64,000 bases of DNA from Thermoanaerobacter thermocopriae JCM 7501 (GCF_001310975.1 NZ_BAZY01000004.1:1-64000); one strand, 5' to 3'; shown: positions 20,018-30,556, counted from the stretch's first letter. Made by a program: numbers and translations. The notes: a model not told the origin generated them from the sequence alone.

Positions 20018-20668
20018 TTGAAAATAGCTCCTTCAATATTATCTGCAAATTTTGCAAATTTATTAGAAGATGTAAAAAAGATAGAAAAAGATGCTGACCT
20101 TTTGCATATTGATGTAATGGATGGCCATTTTGTTCCAAATATCACCATTGGACCAGTAGTAGTAAAGTCCCTGAGAAAATTTTTTTCTATTCCCTTTGAT
20201 GTTCATTTGATGATTGAAAATCCAGATTTGTACATAGAAGATTTTGTAAATTCGGGCGCGGATATTATAACTGTTCACCAAGAAGCTTGTATACACTTAC
20301 ATCGTACGATACAGAAAATAAAAAGCTATGGTAAAAAAGCCGGAGTTTCTTTAAATCCGGCTACACCTTTAGAAAGTATAAAATATGTATTACAGGATAT
20401 TGATATGGTTCTGATTATGACGGTAAATCCTGGATTTGGAGGACAAAAGTTTATAGATTCAATGCTTAAAAAGATTGAAGAAATAAAGAAAATGAGAGAA
20501 GATTTAGGCTTAAACTTTGAAATTGAGGTAGATGGGGGAATTAACCTTTATAATGTAAAGGAAGTAGTTGAGGCAGGAACTGATATAATTGTAGCTGGTT
20601 CTTCAATTTTTGAATCTTCGGATCCTGCCCAAACTATAAAAGAATTTAGAAAGGCAGTAAAAAGATGA
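20018..20668 (+). CDS. rpe: Ribulose-phosphate 3-epimerase
   Basis: Interconverts ribulose-5-phosphate and xylulose-5-phosphate in the pentose phosphate pathway. This 216-residue TIM barrel begins IAPSILSANFANL and has the metal and catalytic blocks HIDVMDGHFVPNI, DVHLMI, MTVNPGFGGQKF and EVDGGIN. It is of normal length and overlaps thiN by four bases. Confidence 0.96.
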   Translation: MKIAPSILSANFANLLEDVKKIEKDADLLHIDVMDGHFVPNITIGPVVVKSLRKFFSIPFDVHLMIENPDLYIEDFVNSGADIITVHQEACIHLHRTIQKIKSYGKKAGVSLNPATPLESIKYVLQDIDMVLIMTVNPGFGGQKFIDSMLKKIEEIKKMREDLGLNFEIEVDGGINLYNVKEVVEAGTDIIVAGSSIFESSDPAQTIKEFRKAVKR

Positions 20669-21300
20669 GGGTTTTAATTATTTCTAATGGGGATATAAAA
20701 GATTATGATTTTTATAAAAATTTGACAAAAGAAGTAGATATAGTTATATGTGCAGATGGTGGAGCGAATCATGCCTATCAAATGAAACTAAAACCTCATT
20801 TGATAGTGGGTGATTTAGATTCAATAAAAGAAGAAGTTTTGGAATTTTATAAAAACAAAGGGGTAAAAATTGAAAAATATTCTCCTATGAAGGACGAGAC
20901 AGATACACAATTGGCAATGATAAAAGCGATAGAATTAGGGGCGAAGGAAATTATTTTTACAGGGGTATTTGGAGAGAGATTTGATCACTCTTATGCAAAT
21001 CTTTCCCTTTTGTTGTATTTATTAAATCGCAATATCAAGGGTAAAATTATAAATGAAAAAAATGAGATATATTTGATTGATAAATTTTTAGAGATTGAAG
21101 GGAAAAAAGGAGAATTGTTATCTTTACTTCCATATTCTAAAGATGTAAAAGGAATATACACTAAAGGTTTGTTTTATGCCCTTTCAGGTCAAAGTATGGA
21201 TTTAGAAATGCCTTACGGTATAAGCAATGTTTTTATAGAAGATAAAGCAACTATAAAAATAGAAGAAGGACTTTTATTAGTGATAAAACCAAGAGAATAG
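20665..21300 (+). CDS. thiN: Thiamine pyrophosphokinase
   Basis: Transfers pyrophosphate from ATP to thiamine to form the cofactor TPP. The 211-residue protein has CADGGANHAY, VGDLDSIKEE and DETDTQLA, which are the nucleotide and metal-binding motifs, and GVFGERFDHSYANL. It ends the operon running from stp, and no TPP riboswitch is visible near it. Confidence 0.93.
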   Translation: MRVLIISNGDIKDYDFYKNLTKEVDIVICADGGANHAYQMKLKPHLIVGDLDSIKEEVLEFYKNKGVKIEKYSPMKDETDTQLAMIKAIELGAKEIIFTGVFGERFDHSYANLSLLLYLLNRNIKGKIINEKNEIYLIDKFLEIEGKKGELLSLLPYSKDVKGIYTKGLFYALSGQSMDLEMPYGISNVFIEDKATIKIEEGLLLVIKPRE

Positions 21301-21360
21301 TTTCAAAATCCCTTTCCTGTGAATAGTATAATAGTAACTAAAGAGGAAAGGGGTGTTTTT

Positions 21361-21543
21361 ATGAACAAATTTTTTTATAAACTGAAGCGATTAAATAGGC
21401 AACTAAATTATTCGTTAGGATATGTATTGATTGCTTTAGGTGTATTGATTTTTATTAGGTATATTCCTTACTGGTTATGGATGATTTTTTTGGGAATTTT
21501 TCTTGTAATAGCTGGTTACTATGTAAACATATATTTTAAGTGA
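21361..21543 (+). CDS. Small membrane protein, unknown function
   Basis: Sixty residues from the ATG at 21361, with GAGGAAAGGGGTG upstream. A basic N-terminus (MNKFFYKLKRLNRQLNYS) is followed by two hydrophobic segments separated by RYIPYWLW, so it is probably an inner-membrane hairpin with the N-terminus inside. A -10 box TATAAT lies at 21327-21332. I do not recognise the family. It sits between thiN and a bidirectional terminator. Confidence 0.65.
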   Translation: MNKFFYKLKRLNRQLNYSLGYVLIALGVLIFIRYIPYWLWMIFLGIFLVIAGYYVNIYFK

Positions 21544-21555
21544 AAAATAAAAAAG

Positions 21556-21580
21556 CGTGCAAAAATGCACGTCTTTCTTT
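21556..21580. terminator. Bidirectional terminator between the small membrane gene and rpmB
   Basis: cgtgca (21556-21561) and tgcacg (21566-21571) form a 6-bp stem with an AAAA loop. It is flanked by an A run on the left and tctttcttt on the right, so it can serve both convergent units. Confidence 0.75.
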
Positions 21581-21767
21581 ATATTGCTCTTTGTACTTTT
21601 CCTGATTTTAAGCATTTTGTACATACATGGAGTCTAACAGGAGTACCATTTACTATTGCTCTTACTTTTTTTAGGTTAGGCTTCCACTTTCTTATGGATT
21701 TTCTATGAGAGTGGCTATATTGGTAACCTGCCAAAGGACCTTTTCCACAAACATCGCACTTAAGCAC
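21579..21767 (-). CDS. rpmB: 50S ribosomal protein L28
   Basis: A 62-residue ribosomal protein with the zinc-ribbon form of L28: MLKCDVCGKGP near the N-terminus and VCTKCLKSGK near the C-terminus give the CxxC pairs. SHSHRKSIRKWKPNL is the RNA-binding core. It is divergent from the asp23-like gene. The GGAGG-type site upstream of the ATG is clear on the minus strand. Confidence 0.96.
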   Translation of the reverse strand: MLKCDVCGKGPLAGYQYSHSHRKSIRKWKPNLKKVRAIVNGTPVRLHVCTKCLKSGKVQRAI

Positions 21768-21897
21768 AGTTGCACCTCCTTTGAAAGACAGTAATATTTT
21801 ATCAAAAATTAATTACTTGCACAATAAAAATCAAAATAACAATATTATTTTATCACCATCTCTTATAAATGTAAATACCTTTACAACAAATGTTTAG

Positions 21898-21926
21898 TTG
21901 ATGTTATTAAGAGATTTAGGTAAAAT
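21898..21926 (+). promoter_or_regulatory. Sigma-A promoter for the asp23-like/fakA-like/recG unit
   Basis: TTGATG (21898-21903), a 17-base spacer and TAAAAT (21921-21926) lie 26 bases before the ATG of the asp23-like gene, in the divergent spacer with rpmB. Confidence 0.6.
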
Positions 21927-21951
21927 ATAAATTAAGATTGGAGGGGTATTA

Positions 21952-22302
21952 ATGGTTCAAATAAAAAACAAATATGGCATAATACATATTTCAAATGATG
22001 CAATTGCTGCTATAACCAGTAGAGCAGTATCTGAATGTTATGGGATAGTAGGATTAGGCAGAAAAGGAGCAAATGGATTAATAGAAATATTTAAAACAGA
22101 AAATTCTGGAAGAGGAGTCAAGGTTGTTACTATAGAGGAAGGTTTGATATTAGAAGTTTATATAGTTGTCCTATACGGCGTAAATATAAAAACTGTTTCA
22201 GCGAATGCTATTGAAAAAGTAAAATACGCTGTCGAGAAATTTGTAGGAGTAAAAGTAGAAAATGTAATAATAAATGTTCAGGGAATTAAAGTTGATAATT
22301 GA
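21952..22302 (+). CDS. Asp23/Gls24 family envelope stress protein (YloU-like)
   Basis: A 116-residue alpha/beta protein with the Asp23 family blocks AAITSRAVSECYGIVGL and VIVQGIKV-like ending (here VIINVQGIKV). Members associate with the cell envelope in Gram-positives, and YloU homologues are always found next to the DAK-domain gene, as here. The exact role is not established. The strong GGAGGGG site decides the start. Confidence 0.9.
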   Translation: MVQIKNKYGIIHISNDAIAAITSRAVSECYGIVGLGRKGANGLIEIFKTENSGRGVKVVTIEEGLILEVYIVVLYGVNIKTVSANAIEKVKYAVEKFVGVKVENVIINVQGIKVDN

Positions 22303-22315
22303 GGAGGAAGTTGTG

Positions 22316-23893
22316 TTGAAGTACTTAGATGGAAAAATTTTAAAGAACATGATGATAGCAAGTTCTAATTATCTTTTTAACAACAAAGGAGAAGTTGATA
22401 AACTCAATGTTTTTCCTGTTCCAGACGGTGATACTGGCTCTAATATGGCATATACAATGCAATATGCTGCAAAAGAGTTAGAGAAATCACAAGATACGAT
22501 AAGAGAAGTTTTAGATGCTATTTCGAAAGGTACTTTAATGGGAGCAAAAGGTAATTCGGGAGTTATTTTATCCCAGATTTTTAGAGGTTTTTCTAAACGA
22601 CTTAGAGATACAAAAAAGATAACTCCTTGCGATTTTGCAGAAGGCTTGAAAGCTGGTGTAGAGGTAGCTTATAAAGCAGTTATGAGACCTGTAGAAGGTA
22701 CTATTCTCACAGTATCTAGGGAAACTGCAGAAGAGGCGGAAAAAATATGTAAAAAGGTTGAAAATTTTGAAGAATTTTTTCGCAAAAATTATTGAAGCTG
22801 CAGAAAAGTCTTTACAAAACACTCCAAATCTCTTGCCAGTTTTAAAAGAGGCTGGAGTAGTTGATTCTGGTGGAATGGGATTTGTGTATGTATTAAAGGG
22901 GATGTTTGAAGGGTTTAAAGGAAACAAAATTGAGCCGATAGAAGTTTTAAAAGAGACAGTAACAAATAAGCAAACTGTGGAGGATTTAAGATTTTTATAT
23001 TGTACAGAAATATTAGTGAAAACAAAAAAGAGTTATGCAGAAGCTATTTTAAAAGGTAAATTCGAAAGATTTGGAAATAGTTTGGTGATAGTTTCAGATG
23101 ATGACATTTTAAAAGTTCATGTGCACACGAACAATCCTGGATTAGTATTAGAAGAAGGACTTAAAATAGGTGAACTTATAAAAGTGAAAATTGACAATAT
23201 GAAAATACAACATGAAAGTTGGTAAGTGAAGAGCAAAAGGCTGAGAAAAAATATGGAGTTTTAGTTGTAGCTAATGGAGAAGGAATTAAAAATCTTTTTT
23301 CAGAGCTGGGCTGTGATGTTATTATAAATGGTGGACAAACTATGAATCCGAGTACAAATGATATTTTGGAGGGTATAAAAAAGATTAATGCGGAAAATAT
23401 TTTAGTTTTCCCCAATAATAAAAATATAATAATGGCTTGTGAACAAGCAAAAGCCTTATCAAATAAAAAAGTAGAAATAATCCCAACAAATAATTTTAGT
23501 GAAGCTATAACTTCTATTTTAAATATTGATACTGAAAAGAGTTTAGAAGAAAATGTAGCTAAAATAAAAGAAATATTAAGTAATATAAAGACAATTGAAG
23601 TTACTTATTCAGTAAGAGACACGCAAATAAATGGTTTTGAAATCAAAAAAGGAGATGTGTTAGGTTTTATAAATGACAACCTGGAATCAGTAGGAAAAGA
23701 TTATAATAAAGTAGCACAAGAATTGATTTATAAAGCTTTAGATGAGGATTCTTCATTAGTTAGCATATATTATGGGGAAGAAGTTACAAAAGAAAAAGCG
23801 GAGGAATTGAAAAATTCTATTTCCGTAGAGGCAGATGTAGAAATTTATTTTGGAGGTCAGCCGCTTTACTATTACGTTATATCAATAGAGTAA
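22316..23893 (+). CDS. DAK2-domain protein, fatty-acid kinase FakA/YloV-like (frame broken twice)
   Basis: The N-terminal DAK2 ATP-binding domain contains NVFPVPDGDTGSNM and GAKGNSGVILSQIFRG. A middle segment and C-terminal DegV-like region follow. In staphylococci FakA phosphorylates fatty acids held by FakB (DegV) proteins, and a degV gene lies downstream here. One T is extra in 22775-22780 and one T is missing at 23219-23220. Corrected, the protein is about 525 residues and continuous (EEFFAKIIEAAEKSL and HESLVSEEQKAEKK). A TTG at 22316 sits eight bases after GAGGAGG, and a GTG at 22313 is also possible. Confidence 0.87.
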
Positions 23894-23905
23894 AGGTGAA
23901 ATGAA

Positions 23906-25949
23906 ATGCCTTTAAATCTGGATATTCAGTACGTAAAAGGAGTTGGACCTAAAAGGGCAAAACTTCTTAAAAAATTGGGAATACAAACAGTAGAGGACTT
24001 ATTATTTTATTTTCCTAAAGATTATGAAAATAGAGCAGTATTTTAAAAATTGAGGACTTAACAGTTGGAGAAAAACAAACTTTTAAAGGCTATATTGTAG
24101 GTAGTCCAAGAGAAATAAAGACTTCAAGGGTGATTATCACTAAAGTCCCTGTAAAAGATGGAACAGGCGCAGTAGAGTTAGTGTGGTATAATCAACCCTA
24201 TATAAAGAATAACTTAAAAATTGGTGAAGAATATATAATAAACGGTAAATTACGAGTTAAGTATGGACAATTAATAGTAGAAAATCCTGTTATAGAAAAA
24301 AGTGAAGATTTTAAGTTAAACACAGGAAGGATAGTTCCTATTTATGGACTAACAGAAGGTTTGACACAAAATGCTATTAGAAAGATAATGTTTAATGCTC
24401 TTAAGGAGTATGTACAGGAAGTAGAAGAGTTTTTTGATGAAGAATTTCTATCTGAAAAAAGATTAATGGACATAAAAAGTGCACTAATTAATATAAATTT
24501 TCCCCAAAATGAAGCATATTTAGAGCAGGCAAAATACAGATTTAAATATCAAGAACTTTTTTTGCTGCAAATGGCTTTATTTCTAATGAAAGGATCTGCG
24601 AAAGAAAAAAAAGGAATAAAATTTGAACGGGTAGATTTAAAGCCTTTTATTATGGGATTGCCTTTTAAATTGACACAAGCACAGGTAAAAGTTTTAAAAG
24701 AAATAATTGCAGATATGAATTCTCACAAGGTGATGAATCGTTTGGTACAGGGAGACGTGGGCTCCGGAAAAACAGTTGTTGCAGCTTGCAGCATGTATAT
24801 TGCTGTCAAGAATGGCTATCAAGTGGCAATGATGGCTCCAACGGAGATACTTGCAAAACAGCATTATTCTACGTTAAAAGAACTTTTTAAAAATACTGAT
24901 ATAAAAATTGGACTTTTATCTGGTAGCCTTTCACCTTCTAATAAAAAAGAAGTATTAGAAAAAATCAAAAAGGGAGATTACGATATTATAGTAGGGACAC
25001 ACGCTCTAATAGAAGATGATGTGGTTTTTAACAATTTAGGACTTTGTATAACTGATGAGCAGCACCGTTTTGGAGTGAGACAAAGGGCGCTTTTGACACA
25101 AAAAGGCAAAAACCTGATGTTTTGGTTATGACAGCTACACCAATTCCTCGTACCTTGGCTCTTATTCTATACGGAGATTTGGATATATCGATAATTGACC
25201 AATTACCTCCTGGAAGAAAAAAAGTCAAAACCTACGTTATTTCTTCTTCTGTGAGAAAAAAAGCCTACGAGTTTGCAATGAAGGAAGTGAAAAAGGGAAG
25301 ACAAGTTTATGTAGTTTGTCCCCTAATTGAAGAATCGGATAAAATAAGTGCGATGTCTGCCGAAATAGTATATAGAGAAATTTATAAAGATGCTTTTAAG
25401 GAAGCTAAAGTAGGACTTTTACACGGTAAAATGGCGGACAGCGAGAAAGAAAAAGTTATGGAAGAATTTGTAAATGGCAAAATTGATATTTTAGTCTCTA
25501 CCACAGTAATAGAGGTGGGGGTAAATGTACCTAATGCAACAGTGATGATTATAGAAAATGCAGAAAGGTTTGGACTTGCACAACTTCACCAATTAAGAGG
25601 CAGAGTTGGCAGGTCAGAATTTCAGTCTTACTGTATTTTAATCAGTTATTCTAATTCTGACGTAGCCAAAAAAAGACTGGGAGTTTTAGCTCAAACTTCT
25701 GATGGATTTAAAATTGCAGAAAAAGATTTAGAAATAAGAGGACCTGGTGAATTTTTAGGATTAAGACAGCATGGCCTTCCTGAATTTAAAATTGCTAACA
25801 TTGTGGAGGATATAGATATTTTAAAGATAGTGCAAAAAGATGTAGAGGAGTTGCTTAAAAAAGACCCTAAACTTGAAAACTATCCTAAGATAAAAAATAT
25901 TTTACTTAATCAGTTTTACCAAAAATTAGAAGGAATAATATTAAATTAG
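23906..25949 (+). CDS. recG: ATP-dependent DNA helicase RecG (frame broken twice)
   Basis: RecG remodels stalled forks and branch-migrates Holliday junctions. Visible are the N-terminal helix-hairpin wedge start (YVKGVGPKRAKLLKKLGI), an OB-fold wedge domain, Walker A GDVGSGKTVVAAC, the DEQH box (ITDEQHRFGVRQR), MTATPIPRTLAL and the C-terminal LAQLHQLRGRVGRS block. One base is missing near 24040-24044 and one C at 25113-25114. With both restored the protein is about 681 residues, standard for RecG. Confidence 0.93.
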
Positions 25950-25966
25950 AGAAGGAGAATAGTAGT

Positions 25967-26809
25967 ATGGAAAAGATAGCGATTGTCACAGATAGCTTGT
26001 CTGATATACCTGAGGATTTAATAAAAACTTATAGAATATTTGTAGTTCCTCTGACTATCAATATTGATGGTGTAAGTTATAAAGATGGAGAAGATATAAC
26101 AAAAGAAGAATTTTATAGGCTTTTAAGAGAAGGAAAAATGCCTACAACTACTCAAGCTTCACCAGTAGAGTTTATGGAAACTTTTAAGGACTTGTTAAAA
26201 AGTTATGATTACGTAATTGCCATAATTTTATCATCAAAATTGAGTGGAACTTACCAATCTGCGGTGATTGCAAAAGATATGGTAGATCCAAAAAGAATTG
26301 AAGTTATTGATTCAAGACATTTTACATTAGGAAATGGTATGTTAGTTCTTCAGGCTGCTAAAATGGCAGTTGCGGGAGCTTCTAAGGAGGAAATTGTTCA
26401 AAAAGTGTATGATTTAACTCCTAAAATTAGGTATATAATGGTTTTTGATTCTCTGGACTATTTATACAGAGGAGGGCGTTTACCTAAAACGCAGGCATTT
26501 ATTGGGAATATTTTGAATATAAAGCCTATTTTAATGAATGATGATGGAGAATTAAAAATAGTAGATAAGGTTAGAGGGCAAAAAAGAGTTATTCGCTGGA
26601 TGATTGATTATATGAAAAATACAGGAGTAGATTTTACAGATAAAGAAGTGGGATTAATTCATACAGATAAAGAAGAATTTTTAAATGAAATAGAAGCTGC
26701 CTTAAGAAGTGAGTTAGGCATAACTAAATTTTTAAGGTCAAGAGCTGGATGTGGAATAGGTACTCATGCAGGGCCTGATGCGGCGGGAGTGTTTTTTGAG
26801 GAAAAATAA
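25967..26809 (+). CDS. DegV family fatty-acid-binding protein (FakB-like)
   Basis: The 280-residue protein begins IAIVTDSLSDIPEDLI and has TTTQASPVEF and LSSKLSGTYQSA, the residues that hold a fatty-acid carboxylate in DegV proteins, plus YLYRGGRLPK. It presents fatty acids to the FakA-type kinase in staphylococci. A FakA-like gene two genes upstream makes the same pairing likely here. Confidence 0.92.
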   Translation: MEKIAIVTDSLSDIPEDLIKTYRIFVVPLTINIDGVSYKDGEDITKEEFYRLLREGKMPTTTQASPVEFMETFKDLLKSYDYVIAIILSSKLSGTYQSAVIAKDMVDPKRIEVIDSRHFTLGNGMLVLQAAKMAVAGASKEEIVQKVYDLTPKIRYIMVFDSLDYLYRGGRLPKTQAFIGNILNIKPILMNDDGELKIVDKVRGQKRVIRWMIDYMKNTGVDFTDKEVGLIHTDKEEFLNEIEAALRSELGITKFLRSRAGCGIGTHAGPDAAGVFFEEK

Positions 26810-26924
26810 ATTTTTATTATTTGCCATTTCAATCACTTTTATACATTTTTGAAAACAAATTTATAGTTTATAAAAAAGCAATTTGGTTAAATTAATAATA
26901 CAAATACAAATGGAGGTGATTGAA

Positions 26925-27152
26925 ATGGCTGTAGGTTCAGAAACCAGAAATCCTCTTGTGGTAAAAGAGGCAAAGCAAGTCATGAGCCAGTGGAAGTATG
27001 AAATAGCAAGAGAATTAGGAATAAATCCTCCAGCTGATGGTTATTGGGGTTATCTCACATCAAGAGATTGTGGGGCTGTAGGTGGCCATATGGTAAGAAA
27101 AATGATACAAATGGCAGAAAGTCAGATGGCCAGCAAAGGAACCTGGAAATAA
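26925..27152 (+). CDS. Small acid-soluble spore protein, alpha/beta type (copy 1)
   Basis: A 75-residue DNA-binding spore protein. The conserved N-terminal half (SETRNPLVVKEAKQVMSQWK, EIARELGI) and C-terminal GYWGYLTSRDCGAVGGHMV block match alpha/beta SASPs, which coat spore DNA and protect it from UV and heat. The ATG at 26925 follows TGGAGGTGAT; an upstream in-frame start at 26883 lacks a ribosome site. It is almost identical to the next gene. Confidence 0.95.
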   Translation: MAVGSETRNPLVVKEAKQVMSQWKYEIARELGINPPADGYWGYLTSRDCGAVGGHMVRKMIQMAESQMASKGTWK

Positions 27153-27195
27153 ATATATATTGATATATATAAAGATAATAAGGATAATGATATAT

Positions 27196-27237
27196 GATAT
27201 AAAGAAGATATCCCTAGTGGGTATCCTTCTTTATATC
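27196..27237 (+). terminator. Long inverted repeat after SASP copy 1
   Basis: gatataaagaag...ccc (27196-27214) pairs with ggg...cttctttatatc (27219-27237) in a stem of about 18 pairs with two bulges and a tagt loop. The 3' arm is U-rich, but no separate T run follows. It is probably the terminator of the first SASP gene. Confidence 0.6.
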
Positions 27238-27325
27238 AAAAGGTATATATAACAATAGTTTACAGGTATATAAGCTAAATAGCGGGTTAAATTAATAATG
27301 GAACACGATTTAGGAGGTGAATAAA

Positions 27326-27553
27326 ATGGCTGTAGGTTCAGAAACCAGAAATCCTCTTGTGGTAAAAGAGGCAAAGCAGGTTATGAGCCAGTGGAAGTAT
27401 GAGATAGCTAATGAATTAGGAATAACTCCTCCGGCCGATGGCTACTGGGGTTATCTCACATCAAGAGATTGTGGGGCTGTAGGTGGCCATATGGTAAGAA
27501 AAATGATACAGATGGCAGAAAGCCAAATAGCCAGTAAAGGAACTTGGAAATAA
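27326..27553 (+). CDS. Small acid-soluble spore protein, alpha/beta type (copy 2)
   Basis: The 75-residue product differs from copy 1 at only a few positions (for example ANELGITPP instead of ARELGINPP). It has its own TAGGAGGTG site and its own terminator, so the pair are separate transcription units produced by tandem duplication. It is expected to be expressed in the forespore under sigma-G. Confidence 0.95.
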   Translation: MAVGSETRNPLVVKEAKQVMSQWKYEIANELGITPPADGYWGYLTSRDCGAVGGHMVRKMIQMAESQIASKGTWK

Positions 27554-27567
27554 GATAATTTACAATA

Positions 27568-27596
27568 AAAAGGGCAATCCTTGTGATTGCCCTTTT
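27568..27596 (+). terminator. Terminator after SASP copy 2
   Basis: aaaagggcaatc (27568-27579) and gattgccctttt (27585-27596) form a perfect 12-bp stem with a 5-nt loop ending in TTTT. A second perfect 8-bp hairpin, ccaggtag/ctacctgg (27608-27627), follows without a T run. Its role is unknown. Confidence 0.85.
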
Positions 27597-27768
27597 AAAA
27601 TTTTAATCCAGGTAGTTGCCTACCTGGACTGGGAGAGGAGAAATTGAAGGAAGAATTTTGGGGAAATTTCTGTTCCCATAAATATTATTTGCCATTTTGA
27701 AAAAAATTTATACATATTTTTTACGATATTTTTTAAAAATATGCTAAAATAATTGGTGAAATGGGGGA

Positions 27769-28329
27769 TTGCCTTTGAGAGTAATAGCAGGCAAGCTAAG
27801 AGGAAGAAAAATAAAATCTATAGAAGGCAGTGAAGTGAGGCCAACTGCCGATAGAGTTAAGGAATCATTATTTAATATATTGATGAACAAAATAGAAGGA
27901 AGTGTTTTTTTAGATTTGTTTGCGGGTACAGGGAATATAGGCATCGAAGCATTAAGCAGAGGGGCACAGTTTTGCTATTTTGTCGATAAAAGTTTAAAAA
28001 GTGTAAAATGTATAAGGGAAAATGTGGCCGAATTAAATTTAATACCTTTTGCTAAAATACTCCATCGAGATGTTTTAAAAGTTATTGAAATATTAGACCA
28101 AAATAATACAAAGTTTGATATAATATTTTTAGATCCCCCTTATTATCAAAACCTTGCCGAAAAAACTCTTATAAAGCTTGGAAAGGCAAAACTTTTGAAA
28201 AGAGGCGGCATTATAATAGCACAACATCATAAAAATGATAAAGTAAAAGAAACTTATGGAAATCTAGTAAAGGTAAGAGAAAATAAATATGGAGAAACAA
28301 TACTATCATTTTATAAGGAGGAAACATGA
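27769..28329 (+). CDS. rsmD: 16S rRNA (guanine-966-N2)-methyltransferase RsmD
   Basis: The 186-residue SAM enzyme begins [13 protein letters not shown] and has the SAM loop [19 protein letters not shown] and the catalytic [10 protein letters not shown] motif (NPPY class). It methylates G966 of 16S rRNA. TTG codons at 27769 and 27775 are both possible starts after TGGGGG. Its end overlaps coaD, the usual rsmD-coaD pair. Confidence 0.94.
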   Translation: MPLRVIAGKLRGRKIKSIEGSEVRPTADRVKESLFNILMNKIEGSVFLDLFAGTGNIGIEALSRGAQFCYFVDKSLKSVKCIRENVAELNLIPFAKILHRDVLKVIEILDQNNTKFDIIFLDPPYYQNLAEKTLIKLGKAKLLKRGGIIIAQHHKNDKVKETYGNLVKVRENKYGETILSFYKEET

Positions 28330-28805
28330 AAACTGCAATTTATCCCGGGAGTTTTGACCCAGTCACCTATGGACACATTGATATTATAAAAAGAGGAGCA
28401 AATCTGTTTGATAAACTAATTGTAGCTGTACTTTTAAATCCTTCGAAAAAGCCCTTATTTTCGGTGGAAGAAAGGATAGAGCTTTTAAAAGCAGTAACTT
28501 GTGATATTCCCAATGTTGAGATTGATTATTTTGACGGTTTATTGGTAGAGTATGCTAAAAGAGTAAATGCTAATGCTATAATAAAAGGGTTGAGAATGGT
28601 CTCTGACTTTGAATATGAGTTTCAAATGGCTTTAATCAACAAAAAATTAAATCCTTCTGTTGAGACGGTTTTTTTGATGACTAGTGCAAAGTATGGATAT
28701 CTAAGTTCTAGTGTTGTGAAAGAAATCGCTCAGTTTGGCGGTTGCCTTTCTGAGTTTGTACCAGAGATTGTAGCTCAAAAATTAAAGGAAAAGTTTTCAA
28801 GATAA
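28326..28805 (+). CDS. coaD: Phosphopantetheine adenylyltransferase
   Basis: Makes dephospho-CoA from 4'-phosphopantetheine and ATP. The 159-residue nucleotidyltransferase has [16 protein letters not shown] (HxGH-type motif), [16 protein letters not shown], and the SSSVVKEIA ending that corresponds to the ISSTxxR motif. It overlaps rsmD by four bases. Confidence 0.96.
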   Translation: MKTAIYPGSFDPVTYGHIDIIKRGANLFDKLIVAVLLNPSKKPLFSVEERIELLKAVTCDIPNVEIDYFDGLLVEYAKRVNANAIIKGLRMVSDFEYEFQMALINKKLNPSVETVFLMTSAKYGYLSSSVVKEIAQFGGCLSEFVPEIVAQKLKEKFSR

Positions 28806-28823
28806 TTAAAGGGGGTTTTATTT

Positions 28824-29288
28824 TTGTCGAATATTAATGATTTAGAAGTTCTTAATCTTTTAGAAGAATTAGAAGACATTATAGAAAATAGTTCTTCTAT
28901 TCCTCTTTCTGGCAAAGTTTTAATAAACAAAGAAGAAGTCTTGGAATTAATAAAGCAAATAAGAATAAAATTGCCAGACGAATTTAAAAGGGCGGAATGG
29001 ATCAAACAAGAAAGGCAAAGAATTCTTTTAGAGGCACAACAGGAAGCAGAAATGATAATAAAAGAAGCTGAACAAAAGATTAAGGAAATGGTAAGTGAAA
29101 GTGAGATAGTTAAAAAGGCTGAAAAGACGGCAGCAGAAATAATTTCTACTGCCCAAGCTAATGCAAGGGAAATAAGGCTAGGAAGTAGAGAATATGCTGA
29201 TGAATTGCTTGCTAAAATTGAGTTGCAAGTGTCTGAAATATTAGAAATTATTAAGAGAAATAGAGAAGAATTAAAAGGCAACAAATAG
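28824..29288 (+). CDS. Coiled-coil protein downstream of coaD, unknown function
   Basis: A 154-residue, highly charged, alanine- and glutamate-rich protein, nearly all predicted helix (heptads around RILLEAQQEAEMIIKEAEQKIKEM). Similar genes after coaD in Clostridia are labelled ATPase or DivIVA-like, but it has no nucleotide motif. A scaffold or ATP-synthase b-subunit-like stalk is the most that composition supports. It ends exactly where the convergent ylbJ ends. Confidence 0.7.
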   Translation: MSNINDLEVLNLLEELEDIIENSSSIPLSGKVLINKEEVLELIKQIRIKLPDEFKRAEWIKQERQRILLEAQQEAEMIIKEAEQKIKEMVSESEIVKKAEKTAAEIISTAQANAREIRLGSREYADELLAKIELQVSEILEIIKRNREELKGNK

Positions 29289-30470
29289 TTAGTGTTGTTG
29301 TAAATATTGTTTTAAAGCTATTGCAAAAAATAGGATGGTTAAAATAACAATTATGAAAATTATTGAAGAAAATTGAAATATGTCCCAGGAATTTTTGTAA
29401 GTATATGGGTTAAAAACATGGGAAATTTCATTGTCCTCTTGAAATTTTAATATAGTGAGTAACAAATGAGAATATAAAGCTGCAAGAAAAAATTGGATTG
29501 TTTTTGCAATGAAATAAGGAAAATATTTTATTTTTGTTTTTGCTATTACTCCTAATACTTGTCCATGTATTGATATTCCGCCCCATGCTATTATGGCGCT
29601 TGTTAATATAACTTTTTGTTCTAAAGGCGCAGAAACTTGGCTTATTAAGTTTGAACCTACCGTTATTTCCAAAAGACCGCTTATGAAAGCTGGTATTAAA
29701 CTTTTATCAAAACCTAATAATACGAATATTGGAGATAAGAAGTAAGAGAGGAAATCTAAAATTTTATACAGTTTTAAAAATTCTATCACAACGGAAAAAA
29801 GTACAACATAACCTCCTATCATGATAATAGTATTTGTTGATTTAACGACAGCTTCTGACAGTATAGTGCTTAAACTTTTTTTTATTCTGTTCTGGTGTAT
29901 AATTTATTTTTTTGATAGTAGCATTTAAAAATTTTTTTGTTGTGGGAGATGTTTTGTGAGAATTTTTTTTATAAAATCGAAAGAAAAGTCCTGTGGTTAT
30001 AGCTGCGAAATAATTAGAAGCCATGATCATGTATCCGGCTTGTGGGCTACCAAACATGCCAATTGCGACAGCTCCCAACATGAATAGGGGGCCTGAGTTA
30101 TTGCAAAAAGACATGAGCCTTTCAGCTTCTTCTGTTTTACATAAATTTTCTTCCCAAAGTCTTGATATTACCTGGCTCCTACTGGATAACCAGAAGTATA
30201 TCCTATTGCCATTGCAAAGGAACCACTTCCCGGTACATTAAACAGGGGCCTCATTATAGGCTCTAAAAAAGTGCCTAAAAAATGCACTACTCCTAATTGT
30301 AAAAGAAGCTCTGAACCTATGAAAAAAGGAAGTAAAGAAGGGGTAATAGTAAAAAGCCAAAGGTTTATGCCGCCTTTAGCTGCTTCTAATGCTTCTTTAG
30401 GGAAAAGTATTAAAGATAGTACCATTAAAATTAAAAAAGAAATAAAAATATTTAAAAAGGTGTTTTTCAA
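29289..30470 (-). CDS. ylbJ: Sporulation integral membrane protein YlbJ (frame broken twice)
   Basis: The polytopic membrane protein has blocks GSGSFAMAIGYTSGYPVGA, LMSFCNNSGPLFMLGAVAIGMFG and ISGLLEITVGSNLIS, typical of YlbJ (nucleoside-transporter-like Gate fold), which is needed for spore cortex formation in Bacillus. One base is missing near 30171-30172 and one A (plus-strand T, 29876-29883) is extra. The corrected length is about 393 residues. Its neighbours coaD and tmcAL (ylbM) match the Bacillus ylb region. Confidence 0.9.
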
Positions 30471-30556
30471 GTTTTATCCCCACCTTGTTTTGTTGTCTAT
30501 TATTATCTTATTTAAAGAGTTCTTTAAAAATGAATGGTGGGGAATTTAAAGTTTTA

